A DNA stretch of 64,000 nt from Enterococcus_G camelliae (GCF_042685105.1 NZ_JBHUMO010000039.1:1-64000), one strand, 5' to 3'; counted from the first letter of the stretch, positions 25,788 through 35,889 are shown. Made by a program: numbers and translations. Notes: generated by a model from the letters alone, not told the origin.

Positions 25788-26019
25788 TTAGTTTGATTTT
25801 GATAGAGCATTTTTTAATCGGAAGCTCTCACCGGTGAAGCTTAGAATGTGTGCATGATGAATCAGACGATCCACCAATGCCGCTGTTAATCGAGGATCAA
25901 TGAAAATCTTATTCTATTGACTGAACTCTAAATTGCTAGTTAAAATGACGCTTTTTGTCTCATACCAATCACTGATTAATTGGAAAAGCAGCTCAGCTCC
26001 TTCCTTAGTAAAAGGGACA
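25788..26019 (-). pseudogene. IS21-family IstB C-terminal fragment
   Basis: The minus strand gives AELLFQLISDWYE, VILTSNLEFSQ, a TAG stop where Trp is usual, then DPRLTAALVDRLIHHAHIL and FTGESFRLKN. This is the end of an IstB ATPase, unlike the IstB at 37.1 kb in detail. It lies inside the scaffolded ISL3 region and ends at an N run. Confidence 0.75.
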
Positions 26020-26029
26020 NNNNNNNNNN
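26020..26029. other. Assembly gap (10 N)
   Basis: Ten N between the IstB remnant and the ISL3 transposase core. Confidence 0.95.
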
Positions 26030-26646
26030 TAATGAAGGATATTGCACAGCGGTATTTTGTTTCCACAAAAACCGTTGAGCGCGTCTTAGACAGCTTCTTT
26101 GAAGAGCCACGTAAAAAAATCAATTCTCTTCCCAAGCATCTTATAATCGATGAATTCAAAGGAACGCGTGATTGTGAAGGAGCTATGTGCTTTATTCTTA
26201 GTGATGCTGATACTGGCAAAATCTTTGATATCTTAGATGATCGGCGCAAATTCAAGTTACGAGCATACTTCCAACGGTTTCCCTTAAAAGCCAGGAAACG
26301 TGTGACACACATCGTGATGGATATGAATGCCTCTTACGATGCAGTGACGAAAGAAGTCTTTCCCAATGCACGACTCTCTATCGATCGCTTCCACATCATC
26401 CAACAAATGACGCGTGCATTTAATACCCAACGAATTCAGACAATGAAGCAGCTAAAGAAAAGCGATCCACAAGCGCAAAAAGATTACCGAAAGCTGAAAA
26501 AATATTGGCGAACAATCCTAAAGAAAAATACGAAACTAAACTACACCTCTTTTAAGCAATTTCCCCTCTTCCAAGGGAAATACATGACGGAGTCAGAGGT
26601 GCTTGATTACCTACTCTCTATAGATAACCAACTACGACAAAGCTAT

Positions 26647-26656
26647 NNNNNNNNNN
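26647..26656. other. Assembly gap (10 N) between duplicated contig ends
   Basis: The about 110 bases on either side are the same sequence with one difference (GAGTCAGAGG against GAGTCGGAGG), which marks unmerged overlapping contigs. Confidence 0.95.
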
Positions 26657-26971
26657 AAAACTAAACTACACCTCTTTTAAGCAATTTCCCCTCTTCCAAG
26701 GGAAATACATGACGGAGTCGGAGGTGCTTGATTACCTACTCTCTATAGATAACCAACTACGACAAAGCTATGAAGTCTATCAAGAGTTATTAGCTGCTTT
26801 TGATGCAAAAGATTTTACTGAATTTTTCAATCTCATTGAATCATTGCCACATTCCTTGAATGATGGGTTTAAAAAGGCAATTTGTTATCTGAAAAAGCAC
26901 ACAGAAGCCATCATAAACTCCTTAAAATATCCCTATTCAAACGGAAAATTAGAGGGAAAGAATAACCTCAT

Positions 26972-27066
26972 NNNNNNNNNNNNNNNNNNNNNNNNNNNNN
27001 NNNNNNNNNNNNNNNNNNNNNNNNNNNNNNNNNNNNNNNNNNNNNNNNNNNNNNNNNNNNNNNNNN
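26972..27066. other. Assembly gap (95 N)
   Basis: A run of N near the end of the ISL3 transposase. Confidence 0.95.
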
Positions 27067-27177
27067 TCAACAGAACATCTGTGAAATCATTTAATAACGC
27101 AAAAAAGGAAATGCCGAAGCATTTCCTAACATACGATTTGAGCAAAACAACAGCAATTGACAAAGAGCCTAAAAAAC

Positions 27178-27215
27178 GCACTCCTTTACAATACTTTTAG
27201 GAAAGGAGTGCTTTA
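27178..27215 (+). terminator. Hairpin over the ISL3 stop codon
   Basis: GCACTCCTTT and AAAGGAGTGC form a stem around the stop codon, followed by TTTATTTC. Confidence 0.6.
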
Positions 27216-27711
27216 TTTCATATAAAATCAATTTTTTATACACATGCTCATTGGCAATATTTCAGGGTTCTCGAGAAATAAAGCAAGCCAGTTTGACAGT
27301 CAACATAACGTTCTTTTCCAAAATGGTGGCGGCTTTTTTTCCTTTCCACCATTAGTATACTAAAGTTTCTGCATTTCATCCTTCTGGGCGAATATGCTTG
27401 CGAATTCATGCATGTTTGACAAAGAGCCCTTTTTTTTTTTATTTAATTTAATAGCTACTGAATAACTAGGAGAAAATGCCGAATCGCTAGCAGGCTTCCC
27501 TTGTCTCTTGCAAAGCTTTGAGCGGCCAGCCAGAAGCAACTCGGTAAAACCCATGCCGAGTTTATTCCTAAATGGCGTCAAACTATTGACAGAGGAAGAA
27601 ACTGCTCAAGTGCAAGCTTTTTTTCTCAAATAGCCAAAAACCTTGCTGTTACTTAAACAATCATTGCTTGAAACAGATCATTATCGTTGTTTGTGCTTTA
27701 TTCAGTAGAGA
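27216..27711. other. Non-coding stretch with gene scraps
   Basis: A hairpin AATGGTGG/CCACCATT lies at 27323-27355. A short plus-strand reading (MPSLFLNGVKLLTEEE) ends at about 27630 and looks like the 3' end of an unidentified, probably lost gene. Nothing else is supported. Confidence 0.35.
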
Positions 27712-30354
27712 TTATTTATGATTTTTTCTACGGTAACCAAAAATACCTAGAACCCCAGCAATGACTACAACTCCTATAAGGATAAAACTGTTACCTTTAG
27801 TGAAGCCTGTTTTCGGCAAATAGCTGCTTGTTTTTATTGCCGATTGTTGATTGGTTTGCTTGCTGTTTTGATTCGCTTGATTACTATTTTGTTTTGACTG
27901 CTCAGTGGCATTTTTTGCTGGAACTTTTTTCAATTGCTTTATTGCTAATTGTAGCTGTTGCACCACTTGATCCACATCTTCTTGAGTGGCTTTGTCACTA
28001 TCACGAATAGGAATCGCTTTTTGAAAAACTGATTCGACCTGTTGCCAGCTTTCACTTGTATAAAGGGCTTTATTCTTCATAAGGTCCTCTATTTTTCCTA
28101 GCAGTTCTCGTAAAACATCTTTATTAACAACAATGGAAACCTTAACTAACTGTTCCACTGCGCCCGTCAATTTTTGTGTTGCTTCATCAATTGCTGCTTG
28201 AGCTGCTTCACCATCAGCAAGAATCGTTTGTGCCTGAGCAAGTGCTGCTTCTAAATTCGCATAACTTGCGACAGTATAAGCATTTCTATCGATTGATGTC
28301 GCAGTTTTGACAGCTTGTTCAAGCAATGTTTTGTCGCCTGGTTTTACTAAGGAATCGATAGCTGTTTTTAGCGCTGTTGTAGCAGCATCTACAGCTGCTT
28401 GATTCGCCGTTTCGTTCGTCAATTCCTTTTGCGCAGCTTGCAGGGCAATTGCTACTTTTTGCCAACTTGACTTGGTGTACTCTTTCTGATTCAAATAAGT
28501 CGTCTGTTCGACAAGTAGTTGCAACTGCGTAATATTGACCAACTCAGCAAGGGCGTGTTGTAGTTGGAGTGCTAATTCATCTACTTGTGCCTGCGTGTAA
28601 TCATTCCTTGCAATCAAATTTTCGCCTTTTTTCACTAATGCTAATACCTTTTGGTAACTAGACTTAGTGTACGTTTCAGGAAGTAAATTGTTGCCTTTCT
28701 CTATCCCCTCATCTAGACTCTTCGTCACAACTAAAAATCGTAAGTCATAAGCCTCTGTTGCTTTCAAGGCTTCTGACGTAGTTTGAACTAAATTTGATTG
28801 TTGATAAGTACTTGCTTGGGAATCAGTTGCCGCTCGCATTGCCAATGTATCTAGTAAAGATCGGATTACATTCCGCTTACTAACAGTTGCTGAAGCCAAG
28901 TCGATATCTGAAAGTTCATCTACAATCATTTTTTCCAGTACTTTCTCTGGCGTGTCATACGTATCATTACCGAGTCCAAGTGCACGGTAAACAAATTCAG
29001 AAACGGTTCCATACGAGCTAATATTTGAATTAGCAGTATAGAACACATTAGGATCAGGTCCCATAATCGGTGTATTTCGGGCATTTGTCATCAAGGATAG
29101 GGTCAAATGATTTTGAAAATCAATCATCGTATTGGTTCCTGTCCAACCTGTATGACCAACGGTTCCAGCTGGTGCAAATTTAGAAAACCAGCTAGCCGCT
29201 CCCCCAGTTTCACTCTTACGACGCCAACCACCTTCCGCCTGTGTTGCTAAACCAGCAGTAGGTTTTGTAAATTGCTCAATAACCTCGGGATCAAATAAAT
29301 GAACACCATTCAATGTCCCGTTGTTCACCATGGCTTGCGCAAGATAAGCAACCTGTTGAGCAGTTCCAAACAACCCTGCATGACCTGACACACCACCCAT
29401 TGAATAAAAAGCTTTTTCATCATGGACTTGGCCTGTAATGACATCCATGCGCGCGTTTTGAAAAATGACCCGACCATCGCGAGTGTTTCCGTGTAATTCA
29501 GTAGAAGCAATTTCATTGGTTTGGAAACCAAAGTTTAACGGATTAAAAGTCAAACGGTTAAGCCCCAATGGTTGATAGAAATTCTCTTTCACATAGGTGT
29601 CCAAGTCTTGACCCGTTACATGTTCGACAATGAAGCCTGCCAGCATCATATCCACATCAGAATACGCCCAAGCAGTACCGGGTTTTGTTGTTACGGGTGT
29701 TTTCATGACCATGTTAAAGGTTGTTTGTTTTTCCTGTGAAAACAAATCATTCTTACCATTTTTGATGCCATCGTCTTTGTCGTAATTTTCGTTATGATAT
29801 TGTGGGTCTGGAGAAAATCCCGCATAATGACTCAAAACCAACCCAACTGTGATATCTTCCTTCCAATGATTTTCGTTGGCTTCATTTAAGAATTCTGGAA
29901 AAATTTCACTAATTTTGGTTGCAAGCGTCAACGGGTGGTCTGTCTCAGGAATAGGCGCCTGATCACTAATCAGTTTTTGCATTGCGTAAACCGTTGCATA
30001 CATTTTTGTGTTACTTGCCATATCAAACAGCGTTTCTGTTGTAACCACATTTCTTTCTGATAGCGGTAAAACTTTCGCATTAGTTAATATAAAATTGCCA
30101 TATTCATCGTAATAATCGTAATAGTTATTCGTATACCCATAGCCCGTATTTTTCAATAGTTGACCATCTTTATAGACAGCTAATTGGACGCCAGTCAAGC
30201 CATACTTGTTCTCTGAAGCAATCAATTGATCTAATAAATCCATATACTCAGGATGAACAAACCCTGCATTTTCATCTGCCTGCACAACTGCCGCTTTTCC
30301 TAACCCCACAAACATTGCTCCCAAACAAAGCATTTTCAGCCACTTCTTTTTCAC
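27712..30354 (-). CDS. LPXTG-anchored serine hydrolase (class C beta-lactamase fold) with FIVAR-like repeats
   Basis: An 880-residue surface protein. A signal peptide (cut near residue 26) leads to a beta-lactamase-type serine hydrolase domain (about 35-440). The SxxK pair is S114/K117 in DMASNTKMYA; AYSDVDMMLAGF (YxN position) and GHTGWTGT near residue 399 (KTG position) complete the set. From about 545 to 810 come four to five helical repeats of FIVAR type, each with a W/Y-containing YTKSSWQKV-like core. LPKTG, a hydrophobic segment and RRKNHK form a sortase signal. The GTG start follows GGAGGG. It probably acts on wall peptides or D-amino-acid compounds; the substrate is unknown. It lies among IS remnants and has no partner genes. 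Confidence 0.88.
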   Translation of the reverse strand: MKKKWLKMLCLGAMFVGLGKAAVVQADENAGFVHPEYMDLLDQLIASENKYGLTGVQLAVYKDGQLLKNTGYGYTNNYYDYYDEYGNFILTNAKVLPLSERNVVTTETLFDMASNTKMYATVYAMQKLISDQAPIPETDHPLTLATKISEIFPEFLNEANENHWKEDITVGLVLSHYAGFSPDPQYHNENYDKDDGIKNGKNDLFSQEKQTTFNMVMKTPVTTKPGTAWAYSDVDMMLAGFIVEHVTGQDLDTYVKENFYQPLGLNRLTFNPLNFGFQTNEIASTELHGNTRDGRVIFQNARMDVITGQVHDEKAFYSMGGVSGHAGLFGTAQQVAYLAQAMVNNGTLNGVHLFDPEVIEQFTKPTAGLATQAEGGWRRKSETGGAASWFSKFAPAGTVGHTGWTGTNTMIDFQNHLTLSLMTNARNTPIMGPDPNVFYTANSNISSYGTVSEFVYRALGLGNDTYDTPEKVLEKMIVDELSDIDLASATVSKRNVIRSLLDTLAMRAATDSQASTYQQSNLVQTTSEALKATEAYDLRFLVVTKSLDEGIEKGNNLLPETYTKSSYQKVLALVKKGENLIARNDYTQAQVDELALQLQHALAELVNITQLQLLVEQTTYLNQKEYTKSSWQKVAIALQAAQKELTNETANQAAVDAATTALKTAIDSLVKPGDKTLLEQAVKTATSIDRNAYTVASYANLEAALAQAQTILADGEAAQAAIDEATQKLTGAVEQLVKVSIVVNKDVLRELLGKIEDLMKNKALYTSESWQQVESVFQKAIPIRDSDKATQEDVDQVVQQLQLAIKQLKKVPAKNATEQSKQNSNQANQNSKQTNQQSAIKTSSYLPKTGFTKGNSFILIGVVVIAGVLGIFGYRRKNHK

Positions 30355-30415
30355 AGAATCCCTCCTATTATATTATAAATTGCGTGAGTTCAAAAATTCA
30401 CTTTTGTTTATTATT

Positions 30416-30463
30416 ACTGGATGCGTTTCAATCCTGACGGATTGAATTACCTCCAGTTTTTTC
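30416..30463 (+). terminator. Hairpin between the serine hydrolase and the decayed transposase
   Basis: ACTGGA and TCCAGT enclose a second stem TTCAATCC/GGATTGAA; six T follow on the plus strand. No plus-strand gene precedes it. On the minus strand it would form part of the serine hydrolase leader. Confidence 0.55.
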
Positions 30464-30672
30464 TTCGTTTATTTTTCTAGGGGATATTACTTGACAATAA
30501 AACCAGCCCCCATAATCGCTAAGAACAGGGCTTCTCCTATATCTTAGTGAAAGGTGGTGACAACTATGCTTAACCACGGAATGTTATTTAAATAACTTAA
30601 ATTTCGTGATAGCGATAATTCCACTTGAAATTTTAGACGAATTTCAATCGGATATTCAGTTATTTTAAAATT
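30464..30672. other. Non-coding stretch with a tiny open frame
   Basis: A nine-codon frame (MLNHGMLFK, 30566-30595) follows a good ribosome site AAGGTGGTGA and a small hairpin CTAAGA/TCTTAG. It could be a truncated small-toxin gene or chance. Confidence 0.2.
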
Positions 30673-31989
30673 ATGGATTTAGATCCAGCAGTCCCACTCC
30701 TGTTAACGAGATACTCGAAAACAGGAAGACCATGTATAGATTCTGTAAACTATTTCGTTCGCATCTTTTCGAAAGTCGTCACAAGTTAAACCACAAGGAG
30801 TTTCGCAAAATTTTGCATCGTTCCTTAATGGTACGAGCACTATGTGGTTTTGAATCAATCAATGAAATTTCAAGTATCGGAACACTTTATAATTTTGATG
30901 AACGATTTTTGTGACTATCCTATCCTAGGGTAGCCAGAGGGTCGGAATATCTACACTCGCATTTACAGCTCCATATACCTTCTGATTTACAGTCACATAT
31001 TTTTCGTCCGTAGGACGATGCCCCTATTTCTAGGCATGTTCCATCACCAGATAGTGTGATGCTAGTGTCGATGAGACTGAGTTTTACCGACGGTTTTACA
31101 ACGACTTCTGCAAAAATTATTTGCATAAGCCTTTCAAGAAAATTAGACAGGTCAATCCGTCCTTCCATGATTGCCTTAGCAATCCTAGTGGTACGTTTAA
31201 CGCCTTTCTTTTCAGGAAGTTTTTCGTCCTGTTTCGATTTCTTTGTTTTTTTACCATAGGGGGGGCACGAATCACAAGCTTTTCTTTTGTCGAAACGAGA
31301 CGTTGGTTTTATGGTTACACGGCATTTATTCTAAATACATTCTCCGAAAAACACCATAAAGATCTTCCTCTTTGCATCCGCCTCTTTGAAGCGAGGAGGC
31401 ATGACTCAATATCATCAATGATTGCCTTGCAAGAATTCCAAGAAATCTATCCTGACCTTTGGATTAAGCATTTTCTTGGAGACTCTGCAATGGATGTAGA
31501 TCCTATCTATATTCTTTTTTTAAACCGCTTGTATATATCAGCTGTCATTGATTTAAATGACCACCGTGGCAGAAAACCAAAGGTTGGGGACAATTGTTTT
31601 GATCAACCAGGACAGCCGATATGTCCAGGTGAAATTTTCCATGACCTATTACGGAAACTGGAAAAGGGGATACACAACGAGAGTGAAGTGCCGTTGTCCT
31701 AATAAGACAGGAGATTGTGCTTGCCCATTAGCTGAATATTGTTCAGAGAAACCATACGGCCGTGTCTATACAATATCTATCCATACTGGGTAGGGCCTTC
31801 GTTTTTATACAAAGATTCCAAGCAATTCCAAAAAATGGTATCGCCTTTACAAAGAACGCTCGTTTGTTGAAAGAACAAATAAACAATTGCTAATTGACCA
31901 CGGGATTGAGAACTCGATGATTAAATCAAAACGCCGTAGTTTTATCCAATGCATTTTTGCTTGTATTGACATCCACTTAGAAGCTCAAT
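30673..31989 (+). pseudogene. Decayed DDE transposase with an internal inverted segment
   Basis: The plus strand gives the N-terminal part (LDPAVPLLLTRYSKTGRP at 30673, frameshifted, then GFESINEISSIGTLYNF). The middle part is on the minus strand (GDGTCLEIGASSYGRKICD and CECRYSDPLATLG). The plus strand then resumes with the C-terminal part (WFYGYTAFIL, LPLCIRLFEARRHDS, FLGDSAMD, then a Cys-rich loop and RSFVERTNKQLL). Joined in order these make one transposase of a family with a CDC zinc motif. Several frameshifts and stops show it is dead. Confidence 0.7.
30909..31277. repeat. Inverted segment bounded by TTGTGA/TCACAA
   Basis: The minus-strand part of the decayed transposase is bounded by TTGTGA (30909-30914) and its inverse TCACAA (31272-31277). 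Turning the segment around puts the middle domain in the order and direction expected between the flanking parts. Confidence 0.5.
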
Positions 31990-32533
31990 AAGAATTACTT
32001 AATAAATAGTGAGCTATTTTTAAAAATGGCCCCAAAACGCTTATTTAGTGCGTCCAAAATTTGCAGGTGGATAGAAAAAGCAAGTTTTTTCTTGAATTCT
32101 TTAGGAAACCATCAAAATTGCAACCTTAGTGCTCAATTGTTTCTGAACTCACTCAAATTACCGACAAGTAATCTCCTATTCTTTGACCCGCTCCCCCTTT
32201 CTAAGCTCCAATGACTGCTGTTCCCTTCTCAAATAAAAAAAATAAAATGTAAGCCTTTTCTTATATTCTATCATATTGAAATTATATTTCAATATTATTG
32301 TTAAATTTAAGTAATTTAATTTCTTGTGAAGTGAATTTTAGTCATTTTCCTATTATCTATAATCTTAGCTACAAACGCCCTCATTCTGACTTTGCCATTC
32401 TACGTTGTAAAAACTACACGCTCGAGCATCCTCGGATACGTCAATCCAACAAGCTTTTAAGTAGAAAAAAAGGCCCTCATCACAATGAATGTCCTTTTTT
32501 TCTACTCTCAATTTTTTACTCTTAATACGCACC
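31990..32533. other. Non-coding AT-rich stretch
   Basis: No supported gene. Short open frames here lack ribosome sites and family similarity. A strong hairpin closes the stretch at 32461-32505. Confidence 0.4.
32461..32505. terminator. Bidirectional terminator hairpin after oppA
   Basis: Perfect 13-base arms (GTAGAAAAAAAGG and its inverse) with an inner TCAT/ATGA helix; T-rich on both strands. It lies 29 bases beyond the oppA stop. Confidence 0.8.
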
Positions 32534-33282
32534 TCATAAATTGAAGTAGTCTCCGTATAAGCAGTAAGCGATACCTTTCACCTTTGGATTAATCAGATAG
32601 TTGGAATCACTTTGATACAAGGGTACTTGCACAGCATCTTCTTTTGTAAAAGAATTTTTTTAGATGCCCGATAATCAGCAAATTGCCTGTCTGGATTAAT
32701 TAGCATCACCCGTGCGTACTTTTCAACAAGCGCTGTATATTCACTATCGTCATAGGCACCATAATTATAAGCAGAGCCCGTTTTATAGAGGTTGAAATAG
32801 GAATTCAAATCACTGCTACCTGCAATCCAATCTGAAAGAGATAATTCATAGTTTTTATCACGACGATCCTGATCCAGATTATTTTTCGGTTGTTGTGTAA
32901 TTACAATCTTCAATCCAGCTAACTGCTCTTGCAACTGCGATTGAAGATACTCATAGATCTTTAGCCATTGTCATCATCCGAAACTAGTAGCTTCAATACT
33001 ATATTGTCTCCTAAATCCGCTTGCGCTTTTTGCTATTCTTTCTTGGCAGCTGCAGCATCATAAGAATTATAGGAACCACTATACTTACGGAAAACTTCTT
33101 TAGTATCTGGATTGGAATAAGGATTGGCCGGAGTCAACCCATTTAAAGCTTTTGAACCATCATTTAAGACATCTTTAGTCAACGACTTTTTATCAATTGC
33201 CAAAGCAATCGCTTTACGTAAATGGTTATTAACTAAGGCTGTGCCAGCTTTTTTGTTGAAATCCAAGAAATAATTGTCCACA
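32534..33282 (-). pseudogene. Oligopeptide-binding protein OppA, truncated and frameshifted
   Basis: The C-terminal third of a peptide-binding lipoprotein: LRKAIALAIDKKSLTKDVL, then LSLSDWIAGSSDLNSYFNL, then, in another frame, VPLYQSDSNYLINPKVKG and a stop at 32534. Frames change near 32650 (at a seven-base T run) and near 32950-33030. The 5' two thirds, including the lipobox, is cut off where IS21 sequence starts at 33283. No other opp genes are in the window. Confidence 0.8.
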
Positions 33283-33362
33283 TGTTTATGGCAGAATAAA
33301 AGTACACACGGGGGGTGCGGACATAATCCTGGACCAAAAATGAACTCAGGAGGAATGCCCGT

Positions 33363-33685
33363 ATGTTTTCCCACGAAGAACGTGTAAAAGCAATTCAGTT
33401 ATTTTTAAAGTACGATTGTTCCTATGCAGCTACCATTCATGAATTAGGCTATCCGTCAGTTGTCGCACTTCGCAAATGGTACAAGGAATATTTGATATCT
33501 GGAGATCTTCATTTGGAGCACCGAAAAAAATCAAAGTATTCTGAAGAACAAAAACGAATAGCTGTGAATCATTATTTTGACTATGGACAGTGCTATGCAA
33601 GGACGATTCGACTGCTTGGTTACCCTAATCGAGAGTCTTTACGGCAATGGTGTGAAGAACTAGCGCCTGGGGCTAGAAAACTTAG
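33363..33685 (+). pseudogene. IS3 OrfA, partial first copy
   Basis: About 107 codons of the helix-turn-helix protein OrfA (FSHEERVKAIQLFLKYD, then CYARTIRLLGYPNRESL), cut by an N run. It differs from the second copy in several residues (VVALRK against VGALRK, GDLHLEH against GELHSDY), so it comes from a different IS copy. Confidence 0.75.
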
Positions 33686-33695
33686 NNNNNNNNNN
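33686..33695. other. Assembly gap (10 N) between two OrfA copies
   Basis: The contig to the right begins exactly at TGTTTATGG, the tip of the block. Confidence 0.95.
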
Positions 33696-33776
33696 TGTTT
33701 ATGGCAGAATAAAAGTACACACGGGGCGGTGCGGACATAATCCTGGACCAAAAATGAACTCAGGAGGAATGCCCGT

Positions 33777-34405
33777 ATGTTTTCCCACGAAGAACGTGTA
33801 AAAGCAATTCAATTATTCTTAAAGTACGATTGTTCCTATGCAGCTACCATTCATGAATTAGGCTATCCGTCAGTTGGCGCACTTCGCAAATGGTACAAGG
33901 AATATTTGATATCTGGAGAGCTTCATTCGGATTACCGAAAAAAATCAAAGTATACAGAAGAACAAAAACGAATAGCTGTGAATCATTATTTTGAATATGG
34001 ACAGTGCTATGCAAGGACGATTCGACTGCTTGGTTACCCTAATCGAGAGTCTTTACGGCAATGGTGTGAAGAACTAGCGCCTGGGGCTAGAAAACTTAGG
34101 AAAAGTGCGGTAAAGTTAAGCCAAGATCAAAAAGATGACGTGTTGAGAAAGTTTTACAAGCCTCGAACCAATAGAAAAAAGTTAGCGAAAGATGAAGGCG
34201 TCAGTCGAGGATCGCTTTACCAATGGAAAAACACGTTTCTTGGAAAGGATTTCCCATTGCGCATNNNNNNNNNNAACGTGTTGAGAAAGTTTTATAAACC
34301 TCGAACCAATAGAAAAAAGTTAGCGAAAGATGAAGGCGTCAGTCGAGGATCGCTTTACCAATGGAAAAACACGTTTCTTGGAAAGGATTTCCCATTGCGC
34401 ATGAC
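33777..34405 (+). pseudogene. IS3 OrfA, second copy, with an internal gap and repeat
   Basis: OrfA with two helix-turn-helix units and a basic C-terminal part (RKFYKPRTNRKKLAKDEG and SRGSLYQWKNTFLG), interrupted by ten N at 34265, after which the last 43 codons are repeated. In the intact element OrfA would bind the terminal repeats and fuse to OrfB by frameshifting. Confidence 0.75.
34265..34274. other. Assembly gap (10 N)
   Basis: Flanked by near-identical repeats of OrfA sequence. Confidence 0.95.
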
Positions 34406-34870
34406 TTCAAAAAATCAAGGCAAACAAAAAGAGTTACTTTTAAAAGAAGTGGAAGAATTACAAAAACAAGTACACCAATTACAAATCGAAAAAGCATTGC
34501 TAGAGGGAGCTGCTGAACTGCTAAAAAAAGAAAAAGGCATCAATCTTCTTTATCTATCAAATCAAGAAAAAACGATATTGATTGATGCTCAACGAAATCG
34601 ATTCACGTTGAAGGAACTGCTTCAACAACTTAAGTTGTCTAAAAGTAGCTATTTTTATCAAAAAAAGGCACTTGAGAAACCAGATAAATATGTTGAAGAA
34701 CGTCAATTGATCATGACTATTTTCAACAGTAACTTCTGTGCTTATGGTTACCGCAGAATTCACCAGGCTTTAAAAAACATGGGGAAAAGCCTATCTGAAA
34801 AAGTCATACGTAGATTAATGCTTGAGGAAAACTTGATGATTAAATTTTCTAAGCGAAAAAAATACTCTTC

Positions 34871-34880
34871 NNNNNNNNNN
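34871..34880. other. Assembly gap (10 N)
   Basis: Separates two near-identical OrfB N-terminal blocks. Confidence 0.95.
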
Positions 34881-35396
34881 AAAACAAAAAGAGTTACTTT
34901 TAAAAGAAGTGGAAGAATTAAAAAAACAAGTACACCAATTACAAATCGAAAAAGCATTGCTAGAGGGAGCGGCTGAACTGCTAAAAAAAGAAGAGGGCAT
35001 CAATCTTATTTATCTATCAAATCAAGAAGAAACGATATTGATTGATGCTCAACGAAATCGATTCAAGTTGAAGGAGCTGCTTCAACAACTTAAGTTGTCT
35101 AAAAGTAGCTATTTTTATCAAAAAAAGGCACTTGAGAAACCAGATAAATATGTTGAAGAACGTCAATTGATCATGACTATTTTCAACAGTAACTTCCGTG
35201 CTTATGGTTACCGCAGAATTCACCAAGCTTTAAAAAATATGGGGAAAAGCCTGTCTGAAAAAGTCATACGTAGATGAATGCTTGAAGAAAATTTGATGAT
35301 TAAATTTTCTAAGCGAAAAAAATACTCTTCATATGTTGGAGAAATTACTCCTGCACAACCAAATCTTTTGAATCGTAATTTCAAAGCAGAAAAACC

Positions 35397-35406
35397 NNNN
35401 NNNNNN
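35397..35406. other. Assembly gap (10 N)
   Basis: Lies within OrfB; a stretch of roughly 60-70 codons appears to be missing. Confidence 0.95.
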
Positions 35407-35598
35407 CTTGCAAGATCAAGGGCATCCGATTATTCATTCGGATCGTGGTGCTCACTATCGATGGCCAGGTTGGATTGAACGAATGAACAAGGCAAACTTG
35501 CCTCGTTCTATGTCTAAAAAGGGATGCTCGCCAGATAACTCAGCGTGTGAAGGTTTCTTTGGACGTTTAAAGAATGAAGTGTTTTATCAACGTGACTG

Positions 35599-35608
35599 NN
35601 NNNNNNNN
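35599..35608. other. Assembly gap (10 N)
   Basis: Lies within the OrfB 3' part. Confidence 0.95.
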
Positions 35609-35889
35609 GCACAACAATCAATCAGTTTATCAATCAGGTAGATGACTATATCCATTGGTACAATAATCAACGAATTAAGTTATCTTTAGGAGGATTAAGT
35701 CCTCTTCAATATCGGAAGAAACAAGGATTTATTTGTTAAAAGGGGTCCAGAAAAACATCCGCACCCCCCCGTGTGTACTTTTATTTGTCAACGGCACCTT
35801 TAAAATGTAGGAAAACGGCAATTTAAAATTGTTGGTTTTCCTACATTTTTGTATGCTCTTCTTATCCCAAATGAAATGGAGGCTCAGGG

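Larger units (their letters stand above)
25288..27200 (+). pseudogene. ISL3-family transposase, broken by gaps and foreign sequence
   Basis: The N-terminal part (25288-25629) has the ISL3 zinc ribbon: HRCECCGFDS and FRCTQCHHTFSA. The DDE part resumes at 26030 with LIIDEFKGTRD and IVMDMNASYDAV, and the tail ends at 27200. In between are N runs, an unrelated plus-strand scrap (25712-25787) and an IstB remnant. Bases 26525-26646 are repeated almost exactly at 26662-26772 on the other side of an N run. The simplest view is one transposase stitched from several contigs, so intactness in the genome cannot be judged. Confidence 0.8.
34530..35739 (+). pseudogene. IS3 OrfB transposase, fragmented
   Basis: The OrfB N-terminal part (LKELLQQLKLSKSSYFYQ, then YGYRRIHQALKNMGKSL) appears twice around an N run. 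In the second copy TTA has become TGA at 35275, stopping the frame. Later pieces carry the DDE signature HSDRGAHY and SPDNSACEGFFGRLKNE (second Asp and Glu) and end with IKLSLGGLSPLQYRK. The first catalytic Asp region is missing at the 35397 gap. Confidence 0.8.
33296..35784 (+). mobile_element. IS3-family (IS150-like) element, scaffolded from several partial copies
   Basis: Terminal repeats contain AAAAGTACACACGGGG followed by TGCGGA at the left (33296 onward) and their inverse at the right (to 35784). Inside, sequence blocks are repeated across N runs: 33363-33685 with 33777-34099, 34138-34264 with 34275-34402, and 34415-34870 with 34881-35335. Each pair differs at several bases. The true element should be about 1.5 kb. 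Confidence 0.75.

Noticed and set aside
27360..27581. A 73-codon minus-strand frame before the serine hydrolase
   Set aside because: It has no ribosome site, contains a poly-Lys run from a homopolymer and resembles nothing known.
31990..32533. Short open frames in the AT-rich stretch before oppA
   Set aside because: They have no ribosome sites, no similarity and low-complexity composition.
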